From assembly GCA_003224635.1 (NCBI GenBank), contig QHZK01000090.1, positions 1 through 12,176 of the forward strand: a DNA stretch of 12,176 nucleotides, given 5' to 3'. A program made the position numbers and the translations under genes. This document shows, piece after piece, positions 1 to 5,739 of the stretch (its first letter is position 1; each line of letters starts with the position of its first letter). The DNA is from Acidobacteriota bacterium. Its GTDB lineage: Bacteria > Acidobacteriota > Terriglobia > UBA7540. The notes beneath the pieces were generated by a model, which saw nothing but the letters and a program-made list of their open reading frames with translations, did no database searches and had not been told where the DNA came from.

Positions 1-1
1 G

Positions 2-1246
2 TTGGGCGTGGTCCTGGGACACCGAGGGAATCTGCTGGGCGCCCGGAGCGAGTTTCAAGCGGCGCTCAAGGCGAGGGCCGAGTATCCCGAAGCCCATTTC
101 CATCTGGGTGCGGCTGACTGGCTGCTCCAGGATTACCAGGCCGCCTCGTCCGAGCTTGAAGAGGCCCTGCGGCTGCGGCCGAGCTACGCCGAGGCCCATT
201 ACTATCTCGGACTGGTCCGGCAGCAGCAAGGACGAAGCGAGCAAGCCGTTGACGAATTCCAGGCGGCGTTGAGGCTCAATCCGCGGCTCGCGGAAGCGCA
301 CAACGCTCTGGGGCGGGCTCTCGAACAGGACGGGTATCTCGCCGACGCGGCCTCAGAATTTCGCCAGACCCTCGAGATCGATCCATCGCATGCCGACGCG
401 CACAACAATCTCGGGCTGGTGCTGCTGGCGCAGGGCGACGGCGACGGCGCAGTCCAGGAATTCCAGGCTGCCATCAAGTTGAAACCGCAGTTCATTCCCG
501 CGCGCAACAACCTGGGTCTGGCATTGCTTCAGAAGGCTCTCTGGGAGGATGCCATCGCGGAGTATCGCAAACTCATCAATCTTGCGCCCGACGACGCGGA
601 GGCTTACTACAACCTGGGCGTGGCGCTGAAGCAGAAACAAGACTTCGACGGCGCCATCGCCGCGCTCGAGAAGGCGATCGAGCTTGAACCCGGCCTGCCG
701 GAAGCTCACTACACGCTGGGCGTAATCTTCTGGCAGCAGGGAAAGCTCGACGAAGCTGCGGCAGAGTTTCGAGCCGCCATCCAGGCCAAATCCGAGTACC
801 AGCAGGCGCACTACATCCTCGGCTCGGTGCTTCGGCAGAAGGGCGACCTTGACGGCGCGCTCGCCGAGCTTCAAACCGCGGTGCGGCTCGATCCCGAAGA
901 TTCCGGCGCACACCAGGCGCTCGGGATGGTCCACAAGCAGAAAAGCGATCAGACCCAGGCCGCCGACGAATTCAAGAGGGCCGAGGCTTTGAATCGAGAG
1001 CGCATGAACGTCCAGGCGGCGATGCTCGCCACCAACACCGGCGCCAAGCAACTGCGGGAAGGAAACATGAGCGGCGGGATCGAGCACTTTCGCGCGGCGC
1101 TGAAGATGGCGCCGAATTTCGCCCCCGCTCACTACCAGTTGGGTCTCGCGCTGCGGCAGAAAGGCGATCTTGCCCAGGCCTCTCGCGAGTTTCAAAGAGC
1201 CCACCAGCTCGATCCCCACCTCAAGCCGCCGAGGGAAAATCCGTAA
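2..1246 (+). CDS. TPR-repeat protein, 5'-truncated by window edge
   Basis: The reading frame is open from the left edge to the TAA at 1244-1246, so the true start lies outside the window; the TTG at position 2 is not supported as a start. The visible 414 residues are almost wholly tetratricopeptide repeats, about eleven units of 34 residues with the usual pattern (AxxxLGxxxxxxGxxxxAxxxFxxAxxLxPxxxxAH). Examples are AEAHYYLGLVRQQQGRSEQA and PEAHYTLGVIFWQQGKLDEA. A less regular stretch near residues 325-355 (after AEALNRERMNVQAA) breaks the array before a final pair of repeats. TPR superhelices are protein-binding scaffolds; nothing here indicates an enzymatic domain. No signal peptide can be judged because the N-terminus is missing. 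It lies about 780 nt before the peptide cassette, separated by relic DNA, so it is probably a separate transcription unit. Confidence 0.9.
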   Translation: MGVVLGHRGNLLGARSEFQAALKARAEYPEAHFHLGAADWLLQDYQAASSELEEALRLRPSYAEAHYYLGLVRQQQGRSEQAVDEFQAALRLNPRLAEAHNALGRALEQDGYLADAASEFRQTLEIDPSHADAHNNLGLVLLAQGDGDGAVQEFQAAIKLKPQFIPARNNLGLALLQKALWEDAIAEYRKLINLAPDDAEAYYNLGVALKQKQDFDGAIAALEKAIELEPGLPEAHYTLGVIFWQQGKLDEAAAEFRAAIQAKSEYQQAHYILGSVLRQKGDLDGALAELQTAVRLDPEDSGAHQALGMVHKQKSDQTQAADEFKRAEALNRERMNVQAAMLATNTGAKQLREGNMSGGIEHFRAALKMAPNFAPAHYQLGLALRQKGDLAQASREFQRAHQLDPHLKPPRENP

Positions 1247-1278
1247 AGGGCCCACCGCGAATTTTCGAAGCAAACCAT

Positions 1279-1334
1279 CCTCCCGGTTCAGGCCTCCCGG
1301 TTCAGGCCTCCCGGTTCAGGCCTCCCCGTTCAGA
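1279..1334. repeat. Four tandem copies of a 14-bp unit
   Basis: The unit CCTCCCGGTTCAGG occurs at 1279-1292, 1293-1306 and 1307-1320 without change. A fourth, diverged copy at 1321-1334 has CCTCCCC in place of CCTCCCGG and ends in A. The array starts 32 bp after the stop codon of the TPR gene. The unit length is not a multiple of three, and no gene covers it. It looks like a minisatellite-type slippage array. Confidence 0.9.
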
Positions 1335-1340
1335 TCGAGC

Positions 1341-1367
1341 GTATTCTTCGTTTCGCTCAGAATGACG
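1341..1367. repeat. Short imperfect-palindrome intergenic repeat (dispersed-repeat type)
   Basis: The segment contains ATTCTTCGTTTCGCTCAGAA followed by TGAC. ATTCT (1343-1347) pairs with AGAAT (1359-1363) around an 11-nt loop. Very similar strings (on the other strand, GTCATTCTGAGCGAAACGAA) are, from memory, common as dispersed intergenic elements in many environmental bacterial genomes. Only one copy is visible in this window, so the dispersed nature is recalled rather than shown. Confidence 0.45.
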
Positions 1368-1393
1368 CAGTTAGCTCCGCCCAAGCGAAGGGG

Positions 1394-1490
1394 GTGGTCG
1401 GAAGAAACCAACATCGATCATCCGATCGACAGCGGTCTGTTGGGGGACGGGGTGCGGGTGATCACCCGCACGGTAGAGAAGATCGGTTGA
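1394..1490 (+). pseudogene. Transposase relic (DDE-type fragment)
   Basis: Translation from 1401 gives EETNIDHPIDSGLLGDGVRV, continuing ITRTVEKIG to the TGA at 1488-1490. This resembles the internal block VVETNIxxPTDSxLLxDGVRVLTR of DDE transposases of IS5/ISNCY-like type. The VV expected just before ETN is encoded by GTGGTC at 1394-1399 in another frame, which implies a small frameshifting insertion around 1400. No start codon, remaining catalytic blocks or terminal inverted repeats are visible, so this is a short decayed piece of an insertion sequence. The family assignment is from motif memory and is tentative. Confidence 0.55.
1452..1471. repeat. 20-bp perfect palindrome
   Basis: GTGCGGGTGATCACCCGCAC reads identically on both strands, and the symmetry ends at both flanking bases (1451 G, 1472 G). 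It lies inside the transposase relic, where it encodes VRVITRT, so it may be incidental to coding sequence. It could equally be a protein-binding site or a cruciform-forming point. Confidence 0.9.
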
Positions 1491-1576
1491 TTTATCCGCA
1501 AGTTAGGCCCGCTAGAGGCCGTGGCAAGAGCGCGCTTAGCCCTAATCAGTTATCAGAAGAACTTGAGGTGGGTGAT

Positions 1577-1740
1577 GGCGACTGTCCTTCAAAACCTGCG
1601 CTGTAGAAGAGTCCTACAAGCTCGGGCGCAAGGTTGCCGCCCACACCCACGGCACGCAGTCCATCAAAGACGCCATCCGCGCGGGCATCGATTCGAACGA
1701 CGCCTATTCGAACGACGCCTTAGCGCCCGGTAACAAATAG
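1577..1740 (+). pseudogene. Amidohydrolase C-terminal-region relic
   Basis: In the frame ending at TAG 1738-1740, the segment from 1603 reads VEESYKLGRKVAAHTHGTQS and then IKDAIRAGIDS. This matches the block of metal-dependent amidohydrolases (imidazolonepropionase/prolidase-like family) in which a strand ending in a metal-binding His (vavHahg) is followed by a helix and GvdSIEH. Here IEH is replaced by NDAYSNDA, encoded by a tandem duplication, and the frame stops soon after. Upstream the frame is closed by a TGA at about 1573. With roughly 50 of some 400 residues left and no start, it is a gene remnant and cannot be functional. The assignment rests on one motif block. Confidence 0.5.
1691..1720. 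repeat. 15-bp tandem duplication
   Basis: ATTCGAACGACGCCT is present twice back to back (1691-1705 and 1706-1720). The duplication lies at the 3' end of the amidohydrolase relic and produces the repeated residues SNDAYSNDA. It has the appearance of a slippage or repair scar at the breakpoint of the relic. Confidence 0.9.
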
Positions 1741-2024
1741 AGGTCGATCGTTCTCTGTCGGTTCAATTCAAAATTCCCGCAGGCTCAAGCCAAAACCCAA
1801 CTATCCTAATGGTTTGGGAGAAGGCGCTGGCAATCGTGGTAGAAAAACCCGACCGTGGCTTTCAGGACTTTACCGCCTTGGGTAAGCAGGGATTTACCGT
1901 CTGGCTCGGCCTTGACCTCTTGGGTTAAAAAGAAGGCTGCTGAGGGAGAGCTTCTCCGCCAGTACGGGCGAGCAAGGCTCGTCCGAGCAACAAGCAAATT
2001 TTGGACAGAAAGGGTGAAAACCAA
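1741..2024. other. Non-coding leader/relic region before the peptide gene
   Basis: No recognisable gene is present. The base composition is visibly less GC-rich than the flanking genes, especially 1741-1930. An open stretch of 64 codons runs in the + frame from 1734 to a TAA at 1926-1928, with its first ATG at 1809 (a 39-codon ORF beginning MVWEKALAIV). It has no clear ribosome binding site and no family resemblance that I recognise, so it is treated as a relic or chance frame. Two compact hairpins follow at 1945-1957 and 1965-1985. I could not identify a convincing -35/-10 promoter pair; the TTGACC at 1912 lacks a matching -10 element. Confidence 0.5.
1945..1985 (+). promoter_or_regulatory. 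Two adjacent hairpins upstream of the peptide gene
   Basis: The first hairpin is GGAGA-GCT-TCTCC (1945-1957). The second is a 9-bp stem, CGGGCGAGC (1965-1973) with GCTCGTCCG (1977-1985), containing one G-T pair and a 3-nt loop. The heptamer CGAGCAA is repeated at 1969-1975 and 1984-1990, and GCTC at 1977 could alternatively pair with GAGC at 1985-1988, so mutually exclusive folds exist. They lie 40 nt before the start codon of the peptide gene. A 5'UTR control element is possible; no known riboswitch class is recognised. Confidence 0.35.
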
Positions 2025-2165
2025 ATGAAGTATTTGAATCCCGAACTCGAGAAACTCGAGCAACGCATTGCCCCCGACTGTGTCAGTGTACTAGGCATCA
2101 CTGTCTGTAACTCCGACGGGTCAGGGGACGGAAGCGAAAGCAGCGAGGGGAGCGAGGACGACTAA
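2025..2165 (+). CDS. 46-aa putative peptide precursor with LEQRIAP motif and acidic Gly/Ser tail
   Basis: The ATG at 2025 follows AGAAAGGGTG (2008-2017), a strong Shine-Dalgarno-like match seven nt upstream. The product has three parts. Residues 1-17 (MKYLNPELEKLEQRIAP) form a charged amphipathic helix candidate ending in LEQRIAP. Residues 18-28 (DCVSVLGITVC) are a short beta-prone core bounded by Cys19 and Cys28. Residues 29-46 use only N, S, D, G and E, with seven acidic residues, six Ser and four Gly. There is no hydrophobic signal sequence. The next gene is a PqqD-like/M50/HlyD fusion, as expected if this peptide is recognised by its N-terminus, clipped and exported. Cys19-Cys28 could form a disulfide or another crosslink. 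The LExR string recalls short N-terminal LEPR/LEER motifs of exported planctomycete proteins; that comparison is from memory. The function is unknown. It could be a bacteriocin, signal or structural peptide. Confidence 0.65.
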   Translation: MKYLNPELEKLEQRIAPDCVSVLGITVCNSDGSGDGSESSEGSEDD

Positions 2166-2193
2166 GCGTTCCCTGCTGCTACCCAGTCAGCGT

Positions 2194-2246
2194 GACCACC
2201 AGGTGCCTCAACCTCCTTTTCAACCTCCCGCGGGCGCCTGGTGGTT
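2194..2246 (+). promoter_or_regulatory. Long hairpin in the spacer between peptide and protease genes
   Basis: CCACCAGGTGCC (2196-2207) pairs with GGCGCCTGGTGG (2233-2244): 12 pairs with one G-T, extended outward by A2195-T2245 and a G-T pair. The 25-nt loop (2208-2232) contains CAACCTCC twice (2209-2216, 2221-2228), and the first copy runs into TTTT, resembling the 3' end of 16S rRNA (anti-Shine-Dalgarno). No T-tract follows the stem, so it is not a classical intrinsic terminator. It lies 28 nt after the peptide stop and about 80 nt before the protease start. It could act as an mRNA stabiliser or processing site that gives more peptide than protease, or as a translational control element. 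Confidence 0.5.
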
Positions 2247-2327
2247 CGCGCTGCGGTGAAGCGAGGCTGCAAACCAATCGCAGACCGCCCGCCCAGGTAG
2301 CGTAAACGTAACGCCGCCAGTCACGTC

Positions 2328-4643
2328 ATGATCCTCTCCCCGCCAAAACTGCGCAGCGATCTGACTGTCAGCCACCAGCAAACGGCCGCCGGGACCGTGT
2401 TGGTCGTCAAAGATCCTGTTTCGAGCGACTTCTTTCGCTTTCGGGCCGTCGAGCAGTTCGTCGCCCGGCAATTGGACGGGCAGACGCCTCTTGAAGCGGT
2501 GCGCCAAAGGACCGAGAAGGAGTTCGGTGGGTCGCTTTCTCCCGAAGCGCTGAGCGCCTTCATCAAAATCCTAAACCAGAACGGCCTTCTCGAAAGCGGA
2601 GAAAGCACAAAAAGAAACGGAACGGCCGATCGCCGCCGGATTCGCGGCAGCCCATTGTATTTCCGGGTCAAGGTCTTCGATCCGAACCGCCTGATGGCGC
2701 GTCTGGTTCGCCGGGCGCGGTGCTTTTTCACGCCGCATTTTCTGGCGCTTTCCGCCACGCTCATCCTCCTGGCGGCGGGAATCACCGTCCTGAATTGGAG
2801 CGACCTCGGGGAGAACGTTTCCCGCCTTTACAGGCTCTCGGCGGTTCCGCTGCTCGTCACAATCGTCCTTGTGGTCGGTTCCGCTCACGAATTCGCCCAC
2901 GGTTTGACCTGCAAGCATTTTGGCGGCGAGGTCCACGAAATGGGTTTCATGCTGATCTACTTCCAACCCGCCCTCTACTGCAACGTCAGCGATGCCTGGC
3001 TCTTTCCGGAGAAATCAAAGCGGCTGTGGGTGGGTTTTGCCGGACCCTATTTCGAGCTGTTTCTTTGGGCGCTGGCCACCTTGGCCTGGCGTCTGACAGA
3101 CATGGAGACCTGGATCAATTACGTGGCGTTGATCGTCATGACCACCTCAGGCGTCAAAACACTTTTCAATTTCAACCCTCTGATCAAGCTCGACGGCTAT
3201 TACCTCCTCAGCGACTACCTGGAAATTCCGAACCTGAGAAGGAGATCGTTTCGATACGTCGGCGACTTGATCAAGAGACTGTTCACCTTCGAGCTGCAGC
3301 CAGCCGGAGAGCTCTCGAGACGAGAACGGAGAACTTATCTGATTTACGGTCTTGTGGGGTCGGCCGCCTCCTTTTCTCTTCTGGGCTACATTTTGGTAAA
3401 AGCGAGCTCCCTTCTCCAATCCCACCGACCGATGGCCTTCCTGTTCTTTGCGGGGTTCGCGGGCCTGAAGGTTCGCCGCCGCTTCCGGAGACTCTTTGGC
3501 GGGCCGTCAGACGGGTCAGATGAATTGGACGACGGCGACGACTTCTCTGCGCCGACCGCAGTATCGCCCGAGCCTGAGCCGAAGACAGGCAACACTCGCT
3601 CGTGGAAGCCATGGATCGTGCGGGTGGCTCTGGCGGGGGCGCTGATAGGTGTCCTCTCCTATGCCCACATGGAGCTGGTTGTATCCGGTCCGTTCGATCT
3701 TCGTCCCGAGGAGACCACGGATGTCCGGTCCCCGATCGAGGGAATCATCGACGCGATTTACGTGGACGAGGGTGACAAGGTCAAAGCCGGAGATTTGATC
3801 GCCCGGCTTGGTGGACAGGACTGGCAAGGCGGACGCGGCCAGACCGAGACCGAAGTAACAAGACCCCCCAGTGATCCAGGGCCCTTCCGGGGGAGCCCCA
3901 CGGAGGCGGAGATCGCAGCCGCGAAAGCCGCCGTCTCGCGGGCGGAACGGCAGTTGAACTATGCGCACCTGCACGGGTTCGAGCAGCCGGTGGAAGCGAA
4001 TGTTGTTCCACGAATCGAGCGGGAAAAGGCGCTGCAGCGGACGCTCATCGCCGAAAAAGACCTTGTCGAAACCCAGCGCCGGCTCATCGCGCTCCTGAGT
4101 GGCGCCGGTCCGGAGAGTGTGGACGCGACCAAAGCCCAAACGCGTCTCGAAAATCCGCGGCTCAGCATCACGAGCCCGGCCACAGGTGTTATCGCGACAT
4201 CTTCACGGCAATTGAAAGGAATGAGAGGCGAGCTTGTGAGAAAGGGGGATCTGATCGCAAGGGTCTACAACTTGAGGAAAATCGCCGCGGAAATCTCGAT
4301 TCCAGAGAAGGAAATTGCCGACATCCAGCTAGGCCAGAAGGTTACGCTCAGGGCCCGCGGCTATCCGGGCAAGGAATTTCACGGGACGGTCGATTCCATT
4401 GCCGTGTCCGCCCAGGAAGGTTCCGGTTCCGGCACACCAACCTCACCCCGCACCTTCTCGAGGGAGGCTCGCGGCGCAACCAGGTCCGTCCTTGTCACTA
4501 CGCTGATCGATAACGAGTTCCCGCTCCTCAAGCCCGAAATGACGGGCGAGGCCAAGATTTACTGCGGCCGCGAGCGCACCCTTGATCTGGTCAAGCGGCG
4601 TCTTGCTCGCACGGTCAGGATCGACTTGTGGTCGTGGTGGTGA
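2328..4643 (+). CDS. PqqD-like / M50 site-2-type metalloprotease / HlyD-like adaptor fusion
   Basis: This 771-aa membrane protein probably recognises, cleaves and helps export a peptide. Residues 8-91 have the PqqD-like pattern (FFRFRAVEQFVARQLDGQTP, ending ILNQNGLLES), the fold used as RiPP recognition element. Hydrophobic segments lie near 138-156 and 172-192. HEFAH at 187-191 is the zinc motif; PALYCNVSDAW at 214-224 is characteristic of this family; NPLIKLDG at 283-290 supplies the third zinc ligand, Asp289. More membrane segments fall near 230-250, 263-281 and 340-380. An acidic linker (about 393-424) leads to a membrane anchor (430-447), a lipoyl-like half-motif from 465 (DVRSPIEGII), a coiled coil (525-590), the second half-motif (612-650) and a beta-barrel tail ending WSWW. 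The ATG at 2328 is the first possible start after an in-frame TAG at 2298; its ribosome binding site is weak. Family precedent: YydH-like and other putative peptide zinc metalloproteases. Confidence 0.9.
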   Translation: MILSPPKLRSDLTVSHQQTAAGTVLVVKDPVSSDFFRFRAVEQFVARQLDGQTPLEAVRQRTEKEFGGSLSPEALSAFIKILNQNGLLESGESTKRNGTADRRRIRGSPLYFRVKVFDPNRLMARLVRRARCFFTPHFLALSATLILLAAGITVLNWSDLGENVSRLYRLSAVPLLVTIVLVVGSAHEFAHGLTCKHFGGEVHEMGFMLIYFQPALYCNVSDAWLFPEKSKRLWVGFAGPYFELFLWALATLAWRLTDMETWINYVALIVMTTSGVKTLFNFNPLIKLDGYYLLSDYLEIPNLRRRSFRYVGDLIKRLFTFELQPAGELSRRERRTYLIYGLVGSAASFSLLGYILVKASSLLQSHRPMAFLFFAGFAGLKVRRRFRRLFGGPSDGSDELDDGDDFSAPTAVSPEPEPKTGNTRSWKPWIVRVALAGALIGVLSYAHMELVVSGPFDLRPEETTDVRSPIEGIIDAIYVDEGDKVKAGDLIARLGGQDWQGGRGQTETEVTRPPSDPGPFRGSPTEAEIAAAKAAVSRAERQLNYAHLHGFEQPVEANVVPRIEREKALQRTLIAEKDLVETQRRLIALLSGAGPESVDATKAQTRLENPRLSITSPATGVIATSSRQLKGMRGELVRKGDLIARVYNLRKIAAEISIPEKEIADIQLGQKVTLRARGYPGKEFHGTVDSIAVSAQEGSGSGTPTSPRTFSREARGATRSVLVTTLIDNEFPLLKPEMTGEAKIYCGRERTLDLVKRRLARTVRIDLWSWW

Positions 4644-4710
4644 TTCGAAAGCAAGCACCCTGCCCGATTCAGGCCTGCGGATTCAGGGTAGTAGGGAAAG
4701 GTTGCAAATC

Positions 4711-5739
4711 ATGAGCGCGTCATCCAGGACACTCGACGTCGTATCACCCTCACAGTTGGAATCAACGGAGGCTCAAGGGACGCCAGCCGCCGAGCCTGCG
4801 CAACCGGAACCCATCGAGCACGCCCTGGCGGATCAGAGCTTGTACCTGATCGGGCGCCCCACGCTGAAGGAATTTCTCCGCTATGTCCAGCGTCACGCTG
4901 TAAGCCCGGAAGACCAAGGGACCCTTGCGGACGAATGGCAGACTGCAAACGAGGTTGTACGCAGCCTGGAAAGAGAAGAGGCCGCTGTGGCGGACGCTCC
5001 TTCCGGTGGCAAGCCGTTCATCGGCAAGATGGGACCGGAATACGAGCCGCTCCTCATCGAGTTTCTCCGAGACCCGCTGGTCCGGCACGGGTTCAACACG
5101 GTTCCGACGGACGTTGCCTCTGTCGAGCTCGACCGTCTGGTTGTGTATCAGAAACACATCGACTTGGCCTTCGTCCGGCAACTTGAAAGCAAGCTGGGGC
5201 CGGCTCCGAGCCCAGAACAGGTCTTCCGGTTCTGCCTGCCTTTCGATCACCCCCAACCGCCCGTAAAATGGCGCCGCGTGTGTGGTGACAAGTACGTCTT
5301 CGTGTCGCCATCAAACGATCTGCGCTTCCTAGGAGTCATGCCGCTCGAACCCAGCCACCTCAAGGGCTGTCGTCCCCATGGCAACCTCGTTGGCGTCGTC
5401 GGGATTGCGGTTGGCTTCAGCTCCAATTTTTTGAACGCTGTCTACGCCGAGAACCGCCTGATCCTCAACAACGGAAACCATCGCGCCTATGCGCTCCGCG
5501 ATCTGGGCGTTACTCACGCGCCCTGCATCATCCAGCATGTTTCTTCGCGCGACGAGCTCGGCGTGGTGGCCGCTCCCGCGGTCCGCTCCGATCCCGATCT
5601 CTACCTGAAACATCCGCGGCCCATGATGCTGAAGGACTATTTCAATCCGAAACTGCACAAAGTAATGCGCGTGCACCGGCGCGTGCGTCAGGTCAGCGTC
5701 CGATTTGAGGCCGAAGAAAATTATGCGCCAGCGCTGTGA
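4711..5739 (+). CDS. ParB/sulfiredoxin-like fold protein, cassette partner of the M50 protease
   Basis: The start is taken at ATG 4711, preceded by GGGAAAGG, giving 342 aa; an upstream in-frame ATG at 4582 would overlap the protease gene by 62 nt and add low-complexity residues. No signal peptide or membrane segment is seen, so it is probably cytoplasmic. The N-terminal 40 residues are Pro/Glu/Ala-rich and likely disordered. Residues 137-160 (VELDRLVVYQKHIDLAFV) and 251-265 (ILNNGNHRAYALRDLG) recall the first strand and the GxxHRxxAxxxLG box of the ParB/Srx superfamily, which includes DNA-binding NTPases, sulfiredoxin and serine kinases such as SbnI. Other conserved-looking features are KMGPEYEPLL, CLPFDHPQPPVKW and the Cys-containing GCRPHGN. 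The gene starts 67 nt after the protease gene in the same direction, which suggests co-transcription. Its role, tailoring enzyme or regulator, is not determined. The fold call is tentative. Confidence 0.75.
   Translation: MSASSRTLDVVSPSQLESTEAQGTPAAEPAQPEPIEHALADQSLYLIGRPTLKEFLRYVQRHAVSPEDQGTLADEWQTANEVVRSLEREEAAVADAPSGGKPFIGKMGPEYEPLLIEFLRDPLVRHGFNTVPTDVASVELDRLVVYQKHIDLAFVRQLESKLGPAPSPEQVFRFCLPFDHPQPPVKWRRVCGDKYVFVSPSNDLRFLGVMPLEPSHLKGCRPHGNLVGVVGIAVGFSSNFLNAVYAENRLILNNGNHRAYALRDLGVTHAPCIIQHVSSRDELGVVAAPAVRSDPDLYLKHPRPMMLKDYFNPKLHKVMRVHRRVRQVSVRFEAEENYAPAL

Noticed and set aside
353..1273. Long minus-strand open frame (306 aa) opposite the first TPR gene
   Set aside because: It mirrors the TPR coding frame in GC-rich DNA, has a periodic composition imposed by the repeats and shows no family motif.
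1279..1334. CRISPR array
   Set aside because: The copies are directly adjacent with no spacers and the unit is only 14 bp; no cas genes nearby.
1806..2063. Minus-strand 85-aa open frame overlapping the peptide gene start
   Set aside because: No ribosome binding site or family resemblance seen, and it overlaps the better supported peptide gene on the opposite strand.
2112..2156. Calcium-binding EF-hand, dockerin or RTX loop in the peptide tail (DGSGDG)
   Set aside because: D-G-S-G-D-G fits the first half of a DxDxDG loop, but the acidic residue expected at position 12 is a Gly and there is no repeat of the RTX nonapeptide.
3516..4139. Minus-strand open frame (207 aa) opposite the protease gene
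   Set aside because: The plus-strand frame carries clear HlyD-like domain motifs over the same bases; the minus frame has none.
4582..4710. Longer start for the 342-aa protein
   Set aside because: It would overlap the protease gene by 62 nt and lacks a ribosome binding site, while ATG 4711 has one and a typical intergenic spacing.
4711..5739. Chromosome or plasmid partition locus (parAB)
   Set aside because: There is no ParA ATPase, no parS-like site and no helix-turn-helix region typical of ParB; only the short GxxHR box is shared.
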